A stretch of DNA of 64,000 bases from Niveibacterium umoris (lineage in GTDB: Bacteria > Pseudomonadota > Gammaproteobacteria > Burkholderiales > Rhodocyclaceae): assembly GCF_014197015.1 (NCBI RefSeq), contig NZ_JACIET010000002.1, positions 310,001 through 374,000 of the forward strand. The letters run 5' to 3'. The notes under the pieces are model-generated. The model did no database searches. It saw nothing but the letters and a program-made list of their open reading frames with translations, and had not been told where the DNA came from. Of this stretch, positions 28,401-37,559 are shown one piece after another. Each line of letters starts with the position of its first letter. Position 1 is the first letter of the stretch. The translations under genes and the position numbers were made by a program.

Positions 28401-31400
28401 GCTCGAACAGCTGGCGTGAAATCTCCAGATCACCGAGCCGGATTGTGTCGGGTTCCGGCGTGGGGATTTCCGGTTCTTCGAGTGTCAGGTCGCCCGCGCC
28501 AATGGTCGAAATGACATCGAGTTCATCAAACTCTTCGGCACCGGCTCCGGCCGGCTCCAACGACAAGTCGACTGGTTCGATCAGTTCAACAACCGGCGAT
28601 TCCGACTCACTGCTCTCGCCTTCGAGGGCGACGGCATCAAGCAGATCAAGCTCTGCCAAGGACTGGGCATCCGCCACTTCGTCTTCGAGGGTGGGAAGCG
28701 TTAGCTCGGGGAGCAATTCCGCTTCGCTCGCATCGGCGAGCGCTTCCGGCGTTGCCTCTATTTCCGGCGTTGCTTCCGCTACCGTGAGGACTTCTTCTAT
28801 GGCGGGTTCCGCAAGTTCCGGCGAGACCTCCGGCAACAACTCGGTTGCGACCTCGGCTTCCGCCACGGTTTCGGGAACCGGCAGGGGTTCGACAGACGCG
28901 GTGTCCTCAAGCGTCGGTGCTACCTCCGGTTGCTGGGAGGCAACAGCTTCGGGCTCCTCTGCTGCGAAGGGCGCTTCGACGAACTCCAGCTGGGGTTCCA
29001 GGGTGGTACCGACGAAGGCCTCGGACGTTTCCTCCTGCCCCAGATCGAGGTCAAGCGCAGGCAGCTCTTCGACCAATGGCGCCGGTGCCGCCTCTTCTTC
29101 CGGTCGCAGGAAGGCTTCGCGCATTTCGAGCGGCGCAAGCAGCGTTGCAGTCAGGTCGACTTCTTCTTCATCGACATGCGAAGGCATCGCTTCTTCGTCG
29201 GTCAGCGATACCTCGGCGAGATCGAAGTCAACCGTTGCAGCGGATTCGGCATCCGTTGCCTTCGGCGGTTCGAGCGGCTCGAACATGTCCGGCTCGGGTT
29301 CCACCGGCTCCGATTCAGCGCCGAATGCCGCGAGGTCATCCGGGCCAATCAGGCTGGCGGTCAGATCAAAGACTTCCGGTTCGCGCTCGTCGGCCTCGGC
29401 CTTGATCTCGTCGAGATCGGCCATCAAAGGTTCAGCAGGTTCCGATGCGCTCACGGCGTCGTCAAAGGGCGCAAGCAGCGTCGCGGTAAGGTCGACCGTC
29501 TCTGGCTCAGGCTCGCGTCCGGCATCCTGAACCGGGGCCAGCAGCGTGGAGGACATGTCCAGCTCTGGCTCACCGGAGTCGAGTTCCAGATCGAACTCGG
29601 CCAGCGCCTCAGGCTCTTCGAGCGGAGCCGCCACGGGCGCTGCCGGCGGCACCACCAGCGTCGGTGCGACAGCCGCAGGCGCAGGGGTGGCATCCTCAAC
29701 CGGCGCCCCTTCGAGCAGGGCGTCCACACGCTGCGTCTCGGCGGTCAGACTCGACGCGTCACGCCAGGTGCTGCCACCCGCGTCAAGCTGGGCAACCCAG
29801 GCCGCAAACAGGGTATGTGCGTTCCCGACCAGATCGAGGAAGGGTTTGGTTGCGTCGCGCTCTTGCTGCAACCAACGGTTGAGCGTGAACTCGACCGCCT
29901 TGGCGGCGTCAGAGAAATCGTTCAAACCGACCATCCGGCTCGAACCCTTGAGGGTGTGGAAGCCGCGACGGATGGTGACGATGTTCTCTTGGTTATGCGG
30001 GTCAAGTGCAGCGGCTTCGCGATGGCTACGGATGGTATCCAGGACCTCGTGTGCTTCCTCGAGGAAGATCGCTAGCAGTTCGGCATCCACCTCGTCTTCG
30101 CTTGCAGCGATGAGACGTGCCGCGTCCGCCGAGGGTTCCGGCGCAGCGACCGGAGCGATCGCAGCAACCGCTTCCTGAACCTTTGCGGAGTCATCACCGG
30201 TCTTGAGGGCGGCGAGCGCCTCGCGGGCCTGCTGCTCAAGCTTGGTATCGGCAAGCAGCGCAGCGTCTTCTCGCAGCGTTTCGAGGTTCTGCTTGAGTTC
30301 CTCTCGCACCTTCGCGTCAGCGGGCGCCTCGGCCAGTTGCTGGACGAGTTGTTGCGTTTCGCGACTCTGCTGACGAACCTCAGCCTCGATCGTTGCGGGC
30401 GCCTCGGGCGCCACCGCGCCACCTTGCGGTGCCAGGAACTTGTCGAGGCGGGCCGGGCCGAAGCGCAGGGCGTCGACGAAGAACCCCAACGCTGAAAACT
30501 CGTGTGCGATCTTTTCGCATGCTTCTGGAACGAGCTCATCGGTGGTGGCCAGCGCGGCAACGCGTTCGGCGTTGTCGGCCACGAGCTTCGCGGCGTCTGC
30601 CTCCCCGAGCATCGCAAACGCACCCTCGACCTGCTTGAGCGGTGCGCTCAAGCCTGCGAGTGCGGCTTTATTGGACGGGTTGCGGAAGAAACCATCGAGC
30701 GTCTGTTCAACCTGGCCCAGACTGGTCTGGATCTCGCGCGCCAGCTGGTTGAAGAACAGGCGCTCCTGGGCCCGGCGCGAGCTCTCGCCGAACAGATGGT
30801 CGTCGAGTTCGCCCGGATCGCGTCCGGCTTCGCGCGCGGCGAGGCGAGCGACCAGCGCGTCGACCTGGCGCTGCAGCAGATCCTGGCTGGGTGAGGAGGC
30901 GGGATCGACCGCTTGTTCGGCGATCAGCAGCGCGGTGGCCACGTCCATCGACAAATCGTCGGTGGACTTCAGCGGATCCTTGCGCAGCCAGGTGGCCGTC
31001 GCATGCAAGGCCTCGACCAAGCGCGCCACTGCAGGTTGATGCAGGGTTTGCAGCGGAGCACGAGCCGCGACCAGATGATCCTGAAGCTGTGGGAGGCCGA
31101 CCGCCGCACCCGCCGCAAACTTGTTCCAGGAGTCTTTGGCGTTTTCAATTGCTTCACGCAAGGCACGTTGAACCGGCGCGAGCGGCGTTTCGGCGATACG
31201 GGCGTCGTCTCCGCTCGGCAGCAGGGCGTCAAGCCGGAAGGCGCTGCGAACGGCGCGGGCATGCTCGGTATTGACGCCAGAGCTTGCGACATGGAACAGG
31301 ACGTCGCGCACGAGGCGCTCCGCCACCACATGCGAGCCTTCGAGCAGGCGTCGCATCTGGGTGTCGATGCGGCGACAGAGTCGCTGGGCATCGCGATCGG

Positions 31401-32088
31401 CCTTGATCAGCTGCTGGGCGAGCCCCTCGAAGAACGCGATCGACGCCCACCAGAAGCTCTGCGCCCCGGGTGCCGGGTTGATCTGGGCGATTCGCTGGAT
31501 CGCCACCAGCATCAGACGAGGGCCGTTGTCCGAAGTCGGTTCACGCAACCACGAGAGCAGCCCCTTCTCGAAACGGGCGCGCGCCAGTCGCAGTTCCTTG
31601 GCCGCTGTCGCGGGATCAAGCGTGGCGTGCGGCTCATTGGCTGCGCGCACCGCAAGATTCGGGAAGAACAACTCGCTCTGACCGGGCACGTCGAAGCCGC
31701 GCGCTTCCGCAAGCTCTGCATAAAGCGGATACAGCCGCAGGGGCTGGTGCGGCGCACCGTCCTGCAGTTCTGCCAGATAGTTGCCCAGCGCAATCAGGGC
31801 ACGACGCAGCAGCGGTGCATGGCTGTCCGCGTAGTCGAGCTGGCCGCCCGCAAGCGCTGCGAGCAAACCATCCAAGGCCTCGGCGAATTGCGTGACGCCG
31901 TCCAGACCGACGACGGAAAGCGCACCCTGAACCTGATGGACATGGTTCTGGGCGAATCGCAGCTGTTCGCTGCGGCCTTCCCCGGCTTCTACCTTGTTGA
32001 CCGCATCCTGCGCCCGTGCAAGGGCCGCGTCGATCTCGCCCCTGACCCATGTGAGCGGGGCGATATCGAGTTCCATCTCGGAATTCAT
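25489..32088 (-). CDS. pilL: PilL/ChpA: giant hybrid CheA-type histidine kinase for type IV pili
   Basis: 2199 residues. Hpt-like modules occur near residue 50 (VHQVQGAL, degenerate), about 430-520 (no obvious phospho-His), 709 (HTLKGSSRMVG), 1266 (HTLGGISG) and 1480 (LHTLKGSARMAG). These are separated by a long acidic Pro/Glu-rich linker (about 790-1230). Dimerisation and HATPase domains (N-box LLRNAVAHGLE near 1780, GRGVGMDVVKN) precede a CheW-like domain and a C-terminal receiver with Asp near 2129 (LLDIEMPRMDG). It autophosphorylates under PilJ control and passes phosphate to PilG/PilH to govern twitching. It is the last gene of the operon. The linker repeats DLTATLLAP-like motifs. Confidence 0.94.
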   Translation of the reverse strand: MNSEMELDIAPLTWVRGEIDAALARAQDAVNKVEAGEGRSEQLRFAQNHVHQVQGALSVVGLDGVTQFAEALDGLLAALAGGQLDYADSHAPLLRRALIALGNYLAELQDGAPHQPLRLYPLYAELAEARGFDVPGQSELFFPNLAVRAANEPHATLDPATAAKELRLARARFEKGLLSWLREPTSDNGPRLMLVAIQRIAQINPAPGAQSFWWASIAFFEGLAQQLIKADRDAQRLCRRIDTQMRRLLEGSHVVAERLVRDVLFHVASSGVNTEHARAVRSAFRLDALLPSGDDARIAETPLAPVQRALREAIENAKDSWNKFAAGAAVGLPQLQDHLVAARAPLQTLHQPAVARLVEALHATATWLRKDPLKSTDDLSMDVATALLIAEQAVDPASSPSQDLLQRQVDALVARLAAREAGRDPGELDDHLFGESSRRAQERLFFNQLAREIQTSLGQVEQTLDGFFRNPSNKAALAGLSAPLKQVEGAFAMLGEADAAKLVADNAERVAALATTDELVPEACEKIAHEFSALGFFVDALRFGPARLDKFLAPQGGAVAPEAPATIEAEVRQQSRETQQLVQQLAEAPADAKVREELKQNLETLREDAALLADTKLEQQAREALAALKTGDDSAKVQEAVAAIAPVAAPEPSADAARLIAASEDEVDAELLAIFLEEAHEVLDTIRSHREAAALDPHNQENIVTIRRGFHTLKGSSRMVGLNDFSDAAKAVEFTLNRWLQQERDATKPFLDLVGNAHTLFAAWVAQLDAGGSTWRDASSLTAETQRVDALLEGAPVEDATPAPAAVAPTLVVPPAAPVAAPLEEPEALAEFDLELDSGEPELDMSSTLLAPVQDAGREPEPETVDLTATLLAPFDDAVSASEPAEPLMADLDEIKAEADEREPEVFDLTASLIGPDDLAAFGAESEPVEPEPDMFEPLEPPKATDAESAATVDFDLAEVSLTDEEAMPSHVDEEEVDLTATLLAPLEMREAFLRPEEEAAPAPLVEELPALDLDLGQEETSEAFVGTTLEPQLEFVEAPFAAEEPEAVASQQPEVAPTLEDTASVEPLPVPETVAEAEVATELLPEVSPELAEPAIEEVLTVAEATPEIEATPEALADASEAELLPELTLPTLEDEVADAQSLAELDLLDAVALEGESSESESPVVELIEPVDLSLEPAGAGAEEFDELDVISTIGAGDLTLEEPEIPTPEPDTIRLGDLEISRQLFELYIAEAHQHIETLREELPRFQHNPVLIPQEPVIRAAHTLGGISGTARVDAVRALAKALEHALAKLHLAERAPTPEQADLFSASGQRLEAMIAEIDARILPLDTPELVDALEAVVAHTEPEEEQPSEPLAALEQEVEAEAQPTVEPESGAALLEPETAEATAQLDELAAPEAERTEAQFDQAPVADYVEQAVLAPEAPEPERAVVRDDLDEQLLPIFFEEAHELMRDLAGEARKLYNAAEAEEGAQAFARLLHTLKGSARMAGAMTLGEFVHGIENRLLHARDSGLAGNQLADEMENGLDAVGHMLRRMERGEPAIAPAVTPAPAPAPIEAPVEGGEAAQAPVAVPKPAAPAMVSVEDAESQAGPRATLRVRSDMVDRFVNEAGEISIARTRIEGELRTLRRSLLDLTENVIRLRNQLREVEIAAETQMQTRVAQAEHQHADFDPLEFDRFTRFQELTRMMAESVGDVTTIQQNLLKNLDAADTALHVQGRLSRDLQQALMGVRMVPFDELSDRLYRVVRQTAKELGKRANLDVRGGSIEIDRGVLDKMTAPIEHLLRNAVAHGLELPEQRREAGKPEIGQITLSVTQRSNEVAIELADDGRGLDYAGIRNRAESRGLLTPGEAVSEARLTQFIFEAGFTTAEKVSEVAGRGVGMDVVKNETTGVGGRIDVGSVQGQGARFVIHLPLTLAVTQALLVRSGERTFAIPSNMVEQVLELKQDALDEMRARGFALWKDQKYPFYYLPRLLGDSKSQPAAGRFHWVLLLRVGTDAIALYIDELRGNQEIVVKNAGPQFTRLQGFSGATVLADGEISLIVNPVVLAVQSQVAIAKVEAAVAAGEAPAEPVRDTAYVPTVMVVDDSLTVRKITSRLLEREGYRVVTAKDGVDALEQLVETMPDVMLLDIEMPRMDGFDLTRNIRADERLRPLPIIMITSRMADKHRNYAFEIGVNHYLGKPYNEEELLGLIKNFVGR

Positions 32089-32112
32089 CGTCAGCGTCTT
32101 TCCCTGCGGGTC

Positions 32113-34266
32113 TTACACCTTGAAGCCAGAGACCGAGCCCTTCAATTCGACCGCGAGGTCGGCGAGCTGGCCAATCGAGACGGCGGTTTGTTGCGTGCCG
32201 CGGGTGGTTTGTTCGTTCAGGCTCTGGATATCGCGCATGGTGCCGGCCACCTCGGTCGCGACGTTCGCCTGTTTCTGCGTATCGGACGAGATCTTTTCGA
32301 CCAGCGTGGCCACTTCCACCGACACGTCACCGAGTTCGACCAGCGCTTGACCTGCCGCGTCGGACAGCTTGGCGCCATCCACCACACCGCGGGTCGAGTT
32401 TTCCATAGCGGCCACCGCATCCTGCGTGTCGGTCTGAATGGTCTTCACGATCGCCGCGATCTGCTTGGTGGCTTCTGCTGAACGTTCTGCGAGGCGCTGC
32501 ACTTCTTCCGCAACCACCGTGAAGCCTCGGCCGGCTTCACCCGCGGATGCGGCCTGGATGGCGGCGTTCAACGCGAGCACGTTGGTCTGTTCGGTAATGT
32601 CGGAAATCAGTTCCACGATTTCACCGATCTCCTGCGAGCTTTCGCCGAGGCGCTTGATGCGCTTCGAGGTTTCCTGGATCTGCTCGCGGATTTCGTTCAT
32701 GCCCTTGATCGTGTTCTGCACCGCGTCCTGACCCTTGCGGGCCGCGTCCAGGGAGCGACGGGCCACCTGTGCGGACTGCATCGCGGAGCCGGACACGTCG
32801 GTCATCTGACGCGCCATCTCGGTGACCTGCGCACCGGCTTGCTGAATTTCGCGGGACTGCTTTTCGGCCGCATCGATCAGTTCGTCCGAGGTCTGCTTCG
32901 CGGACTCGGTCGCGGCGGTCACGCGACCGGCCGCGTCGTTCAGGCGGCGCACCAGAACCGAGAGTTCTTCAATGGTGTAGTTCACCGAGTCGGCGATGGC
33001 GCCGGTAATGTCTTCGGTCACCGTTGCACGCACCGTCAAGTCACCGTCAGCCAAGTCGCCCATCTCGTTCATCAGCCGCAGAATCGCCTGCTGGGTGGCG
33101 TTCTTTTCACCTTCGGCCTGAGCACGCTGACGTTCCGCTTCGGACTGGCGCGTTTTCAGGTCGTCGTTGTAGACCTTGGCGAGTGCGGCGAGGGCAAGCA
33201 GCGCGAGACCAGTAAAGGCCGCAATGAACACCGTCATCCAGGTAAAGCCGACGTAGCTCTTGTTGTAGGCCGTCGCCAGCGCGTCGGTGGCAGTCAGCAG
33301 CTTGGTGGAGTCGTTGAAGATCTGGCTACCGGCACGCTTGGCTTGCACCAGCAGCTGGATGTTGCCAAGGATGCTCTGAACCCCTTGCAGGTGCTCTTCA
33401 CCGGCTTCCTTCAGGGCGCCGATCTTGTTGTACATGTCGCGGTCGGCCGCGGTCGAGGTCATCGACAGCAGGATCTCGATCAGCTCGCGGAAGGTATTCG
33501 CATCCTTGCCGAGCAGGAAGGCCACTTCCGGGTCGATCGCGTCGGCGACGAGCAGCGCGTTGGCGTTCTTCGCCATCCGCTGCGTCAGCATCACCACCTG
33601 GTTGGCGGTCGCGATTTCACGCGCGCTGCCGCCCGTCTGCAGCTTCAAGGCCGCGACCTGCTCCGACAGATCGAGCAGCTTCGGGTTTTCGGAGTTGATC
33701 GTCGTCACCGCTGCGCCGAGGGTCGAAAGGTTCTTCTGCTGACCGATCAGCTGCTGCGCGTCCTTGTTGGTCTTTTCCCACAGCTTGGTGACGGCATCGA
33801 GTTCCTCGCGGACTGCGCGGGGGCTCGCAGGTACCGAGGTGCCATCGACGTCGCCGCCGTTGGTCACGGCGCCGACCAGGTGCTCGAACCGCTCGCGGCT
33901 GTCCTTGAGTTCGGTAAAGGCGCCGGGGTTACCCTGCAAGGCCTGCTGCGCGGCTTTTGCAAGACGCTGCGACAAGGTGCGCATCTGCCCTGCGGCCGAC
34001 ACATACGCCGTGCCATAACCAGCGTTGCGCAGTTGCATGCCGGTCAGCACCACCGCGATCAGCGTGAAGGCGCCGAAGAGGATACCCAGCAGTCGCAACT
34101 GCTCGGCAACGGTCTTGCCCCCAAGGAAGGGCAGCCCGGAAAGGCCGCCGCCGGGACTGCCCGCCTTGGCCTCCATCACCGTGTCTTCCATGATCGTGCT
34201 GTCGCCGGACAGCTCCGCGCTGGTGCGCTTCTGGCCGAGAGAGCGGCCGAACAGTTTGAGGGCCAT
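32113..34266 (-). CDS. pilJ: PilJ: methyl-accepting chemoreceptor of the Pil/Chp system
   Basis: 717 residues. After a cytosolic lead, a first membrane segment is near 55-78 ([20 protein letters not shown]). A periplasmic PilJ-type region follows, with two [15 protein letters not shown]-like / [11 protein letters not shown] repeats, then a second membrane segment near 340-365 and a HAMP-like region ([19 protein letters not shown]). The C-terminal signalling domain holds the conserved hairpin tip ([29 protein letters not shown] in part). It senses surface or pilus signals and activates the PilL kinase. It lies 24 bases upstream of pilL and 64 bases downstream of pilI. Confidence 0.95.
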   Translation of the reverse strand: MALKLFGRSLGQKRTSAELSGDSTIMEDTVMEAKAGSPGGGLSGLPFLGGKTVAEQLRLLGILFGAFTLIAVVLTGMQLRNAGYGTAYVSAAGQMRTLSQRLAKAAQQALQGNPGAFTELKDSRERFEHLVGAVTNGGDVDGTSVPASPRAVREELDAVTKLWEKTNKDAQQLIGQQKNLSTLGAAVTTINSENPKLLDLSEQVAALKLQTGGSAREIATANQVVMLTQRMAKNANALLVADAIDPEVAFLLGKDANTFRELIEILLSMTSTAADRDMYNKIGALKEAGEEHLQGVQSILGNIQLLVQAKRAGSQIFNDSTKLLTATDALATAYNKSYVGFTWMTVFIAAFTGLALLALAALAKVYNDDLKTRQSEAERQRAQAEGEKNATQQAILRLMNEMGDLADGDLTVRATVTEDITGAIADSVNYTIEELSVLVRRLNDAAGRVTAATESAKQTSDELIDAAEKQSREIQQAGAQVTEMARQMTDVSGSAMQSAQVARRSLDAARKGQDAVQNTIKGMNEIREQIQETSKRIKRLGESSQEIGEIVELISDITEQTNVLALNAAIQAASAGEAGRGFTVVAEEVQRLAERSAEATKQIAAIVKTIQTDTQDAVAAMENSTRGVVDGAKLSDAAGQALVELGDVSVEVATLVEKISSDTQKQANVATEVAGTMRDIQSLNEQTTRGTQQTAVSIGQLADLAVELKGSVSGFKV

Positions 34267-34330
34267 GCAGGTACTCCGAGGTGCGGACGTTATGTTGTTG
34301 TGTAAAAACGCGTAATTTCAGTCAAAGCGA

Positions 34331-34852
34331 TCAATGCGCAACATTGGCTGCATCGAGGAAACGCGGTTCGGCAAGCAGTTGCCGCACCGACAAGCGTTTC
34401 CAGAGTCGGTCCTGGCTGTCGCGCAGACCACCGGCGACCCATGGCCGGGGATCATGGAAGCGAGGATCAGGGTCAAAGTCGTCGGGGTTACGCAGGCCGA
34501 TTGCCCGGGTGACCAACAGGGCGGTATTCACGCCAAGACGGGCACCGACCAGCAAAAGTCGGGACTGGCTGCCGGTGACGACCTGGGAGAGCCCGAGAAA
34601 CGCCGGAAAATCAACCACGCTGAAGAGGTTGCCGCGCACGTTCGCGAGCCCGCGGAACCATTCGTGGGTCAGCGGCACTGGCGCAATTGCAGGGACGGCG
34701 AGAATCTCGCCCGTCTCGGCCAGATCCACCAGCCATCCCTCGCCACCGGCAAGAATTGCGAGCAGGGCCGGTTTGGCCGGCGCGTTCTTGGTGCCCGCGA
34801 GACGATTCGACAGATCCTGTTGAAACTCCCGGAGGCTGATTCGCTTGGCCAT
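34331..34852 (-). CDS. pilI: PilI: CheW-like adaptor
   Basis: 173 residues with a CheW fold (GWLVDLAETGEILAVPAIAPVPLTHEWFRGLANVRGNLFSVVDF in part). It couples PilJ to the PilL kinase at the inner membrane. It is placed between pilH and pilJ in the standard order. The start MAKRISLREFQ fits the family length. Confidence 0.92.
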   Translation of the reverse strand: MAKRISLREFQQDLSNRLAGTKNAPAKPALLAILAGGEGWLVDLAETGEILAVPAIAPVPLTHEWFRGLANVRGNLFSVVDFPAFLGLSQVVTGSQSRLLLVGARLGVNTALLVTRAIGLRNPDDFDPDPRFHDPRPWVAGGLRDSQDRLWKRLSVRQLLAEPRFLDAANVAH

Positions 34853-34868
34853 TCGCGCCGCTCCGGTA

Positions 34869-35234
34869 TCAGCCCAGGGCCTTGATTTTTTCGAGCAGCA
34901 GGTCGAGATCGAGCGGCTTGGTCAGGTAGTCGTTCGCGCCCTGACGCATGCCCCAGATCTTGTCGGTTTCCTGATCCTTCGAGGTGCACATGAAGATCGG
35001 AATGTGGCGCGTGGTGTCCTCGCGCGAGATCGTGCGCGTCGCCTGATAACCGTTGATGCCCGGCATCACGACGTCCATCAGGATCAGATCGGGCAGTTCA
35101 GCCTTGGCCTTCTGCACGCCATCCGCGCCATCCTCGGCAGTGACGACGTTGTAGCCCTGCTTGACGAGGAACTCCATCAAGGCAAAACGGTCCGTGGGCG
35201 AATCATCGACGATGAGAATTTTCTTGATCGGCAT
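34869..35234 (-). CDS. pilH: PilH: single-domain response regulator
   Basis: 121 residues forming one receiver domain: ILIVDDSPTDRF, phospho-acceptor Asp in LILMDVVMPGINGY, Thr in CTSKDQETD, and Lys in YLTKPLD. It receives phosphate from PilL and opposes or tunes PilG output in twitching control. It lies 16 bases upstream of pilI. Confidence 0.92.
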   Translation of the reverse strand: MPIKKILIVDDSPTDRFALMEFLVKQGYNVVTAEDGADGVQKAKAELPDLILMDVVMPGINGYQATRTISREDTTRHIPIFMCTSKDQETDKIWGMRQGANDYLTKPLDLDLLLEKIKALG

Positions 35235-35261
35235 GGGTGCTCCTTATGTGCTCGCAGGGGT

Positions 35262-35654
35262 TCAGGCGCGGCCGGAGTGGGCGGCCACCGCCTTGAGCAG
35301 GCTGTCCTTGGTGAAGGGTTTGGTTAGATACTCGTTGGATCCGACCATGCGACCGCGGGCCCGGTCAAACAGACCGTCCTTCGACGACAGCATGATCACC
35401 GGCGTACCGGAAAACTTGGGGTTCTTCTTGATCAGCGCGCAGGTCTGATAGCCATCGAGCCGCGGCATCATGATGTCGACGAAGACGATGTCGGGATGAT
35501 GGTCGGCGATCTTCGCGAGCGCATCGAAACCGTCTTCGGCGAGCAATACCTGGCAACCGGCCTGGGCGAGAAAGATTTCAGCACTGCGCCGGATGGTATT
35601 GGAATCATCAATGACCATCACTTTCACGCCGTTTAGGGTTGAAGCATCAGCCAA
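35262..35654 (-). CDS. pilG: PilG: single-domain response regulator
   Basis: 130 residues: MVIDDSNTIRRSAE, Asp in IVFVDIMMPRLDGYQ, Ser in MLSSKDGLFDRAR, and Lys in YLTKPFTKDSL. The FDRARGRMVGSNEYL stretch is characteristic of PilG. It drives pilus extension through PilB-linked factors in the known system. It is the first gene of the pil operon; its promoter should lie in the AT-rich 35655-35780. Confidence 0.92.
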   Translation of the reverse strand: MADASTLNGVKVMVIDDSNTIRRSAEIFLAQAGCQVLLAEDGFDALAKIADHHPDIVFVDIMMPRLDGYQTCALIKKNPKFSGTPVIMLSSKDGLFDRARGRMVGSNEYLTKPFTKDSLLKAVAAHSGRA

Positions 35655-35780
35655 GACGCATACCTCCGCAATTCATGCCCGAATGTTGTTGGAATTTTTG
35701 GTGTGACGCGTGAATATAACTGAAATTGCCTGTACAACCATGCAATTGCAGGCCTGCGAGCCCTGCAGCGCAATATCCGT

Positions 35781-35969
35781 TCAAATCTCGACCAGCTCAA
35801 AATCGTCCTTGCGCGCCTCGCACTCCGGACACGTCCAGTTCGGCGGCACATCCTCCCACCGCGTTCCCGGCGCAATGCCCTCGTCCGGCAAGCCTTGAGC
35901 CTCGTCATAGATGAAACCGCAGATCAGGCACATCCAGGTACGCATCGGGGTATCGGCAGCCAGGCTCAT
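35781..35969 (-). CDS. Rubredoxin
   Basis: 62 residues with the two CxxC knuckles (CLICGFIYDEA, CPECEARKDDF) binding one iron. The aromatic core and PPNWTCPEC match the family. It is a small cytosolic electron carrier. An internal ATG at 35945 (MRTWMC) would give the more usual 54-residue form; neither start has a strong ribosome-binding site. It is divergent from thiD and just upstream of pilG, a conserved betaproteobacterial neighbourhood. Confidence 0.95.
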   Translation of the reverse strand: MSLAADTPMRTWMCLICGFIYDEAQGLPDEGIAPGTRWEDVPPNWTCPECEARKDDFELVEI

Positions 35970-36037
35970 TTCTTTATGGATTTCATTTAAGATTTTGCGA
36001 TCTTACCGCATTTGGCGGCCCCGCCCGCCGTCCTCCA

Positions 36038-36865
36038 ATGCCCTCCCAGCCTGATCCCGCCGCACTTCCGGTAGTGCTCAGCTTCGCTTTCAGCGACCCC
36101 ACCGGGGGCGCCGGGAGCCAAGGTGCAGCGCTGACGATCGCCGCCAACGGCGCCCACCCGGCGAGCGTGATCACCGGACTCTGCGCACGAGACACCCGCG
36201 GGCTGGAGATGTTCTGGTCGATCGACGCCGAGGTCATCGACGAGCAGGCCCGCACCCTGCTTGAAGATCTGCCCGTCGCAGCCTTCCATGTCGGGGCGCT
36301 GTCGGACACCCATTCGATCGCGCTGGTCGCAGCCCTGCTGTCCGACTATCCCGACATTCCGGTGGTGCTCGACCCTGATCTGCAAGCCGCCACCGAGGGC
36401 GAGGGCGCGGAAGAAGACCTCGCGGATGCGATTTGTGAACTTTTGTTGCCGCAGGCCAGCCTGTTCATGGCAAACAGCCTTGAGGCCCGCCAGCTCACCA
36501 CTGATCACGAAACCGGCGACGGCGTGATGCCGGTGCCGCTCGCCAGCTGTGCGCAGGCGCTGCTCGATTCGGGATGCGGCCAGGTGCTGATTACCGGCAG
36601 CCACGAACCAACGCGACAGGTCATCAACACGCTCTACGGGGTTCATGGCGTCATCCGCGCGGATGCCTGGGAGCGCCTGCCCGGCAGCTTCCTTGGCGCG
36701 GGCATTACCCTTTCCGCGGCCATCGCCAGCCGGCTCGCGAACGGTATCGAACTCTCGGAGGCAGTCCGTAGCGCGCAGGCCTACGTCTGGCAGGCGCTCG
36801 CACAAGGCACCAACCCGGGGATGGGCGCTCGGCTGCCACGGCGCTTCGCAAAGGGTCCGGCGTGA
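36038..36865 (+). CDS. thiD: Hydroxymethylpyrimidine/phosphomethylpyrimidine kinase
   Basis: 275 residues of ribokinase-like fold (FAFSDPTGGAGSQGAALTIAANGAHPASVITGL in part; late anion-hole motif LPGSFLGAGITLSAAIA). It phosphorylates HMP to HMP-PP for thiamine biosynthesis. The substrate-loop Gly-Ala-Gly is kept, while the usual DSSGGAG is DPTGGAG. It overlaps thiE by four bases. No TPP riboswitch was seen in the 68-base divergent gap with rubredoxin. Confidence 0.9.
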   Translation: MPSQPDPAALPVVLSFAFSDPTGGAGSQGAALTIAANGAHPASVITGLCARDTRGLEMFWSIDAEVIDEQARTLLEDLPVAAFHVGALSDTHSIALVAALLSDYPDIPVVLDPDLQAATEGEGAEEDLADAICELLLPQASLFMANSLEARQLTTDHETGDGVMPVPLASCAQALLDSGCGQVLITGSHEPTRQVINTLYGVHGVIRADAWERLPGSFLGAGITLSAAIASRLANGIELSEAVRSAQAYVWQALAQGTNPGMGARLPRRFAKGPA

Positions 36866-37488
36866 ATCCCCGACTGCGCCGGGGCCTGTATGCGATCACG
36901 CCCGACTGGGCTGACACGGCGCGCCTGATCGCGGTCACCCGCGAGGTCCTGCTCGGCGGTGCCGTGCTGCTGCAGTACCGCAACAAGTCGGCCGACGCCG
37001 CGTTGGCGCATCAGCAGGCCACGCAATTGTGCGCACTCTGCCGGGAACTCGACGTACCCCTGCTGATCAACGACGATGTGGCACTTGCTTCCGCAATTGG
37101 CGCGGACGGCGCCCACATCGGCCGCGACGATGGCGAACTTGCAGCGGCGCGCGCGCAGCTTGGTGCCAAGGCGATCATCGGCGTGTCGTGCTATGCCGAT
37201 CTCGACCGTGCGCGCGATGCGGCGGAGGGCGGCGCCGACTACGTCGCCTTCGGCGCGATGTTCGCATCGCCGACCAAACCCCATGCGCCGCCGGCACCGA
37301 TGTCGCTGCTCGGCGCAGCGCGTGCGTTCGGCAAGCCGGTGGCCTGCATTGGCGGCATCACCGCTGAGAACGCCGGCGCGCTGGTCGCCGCTGGCGCCGA
37401 CCTGCTCGCGGTAATCAGCGATCTTTACGAATCCGCCGCGCCGCGCGAGCGCGCTGCAGCGTACACCGCACTGTTCGCCAGCCACTGA
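36862..37488 (+). CDS. thiE: Thiamine-phosphate synthase
   Basis: 208 residues of TIM-barrel fold. It has [13 protein letters not shown] (HMP-PP site), [50 protein letters not shown], and [23 protein letters not shown] (phosphate loop). It joins HMP-PP and thiazole phosphate to give thiamine phosphate. Its start overlaps the thiD stop (ATGA-type), and it sits 71 bases before hemL. Confidence 0.94.
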   Translation: MNPRLRRGLYAITPDWADTARLIAVTREVLLGGAVLLQYRNKSADAALAHQQATQLCALCRELDVPLLINDDVALASAIGADGAHIGRDDGELAAARAQLGAKAIIGVSCYADLDRARDAAEGGADYVAFGAMFASPTKPHAPPAPMSLLGAARAFGKPVACIGGITAENAGALVAAGADLLAVISDLYESAAPRERAAAYTALFASH

Positions 37489-37559
37489 TCGGCACGGGAC
37501 GCGAGCGCCCGGCAGTGAGACAATCGCCGGCCTCGAAATCGCATTCCCGAGTCCCAACC

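Noticed and set aside
32839-34305. A 488-codon plus-strand frame over pilJ
   Set aside because: It is antisense to a well conserved chemoreceptor and has shadow-like composition.
35970-36037. TPP riboswitch upstream of thiD
   Set aside because: The gap is only 68 bases, and no THI-box-like sequence (CUGAGA ... ) or matching stem set was seen.
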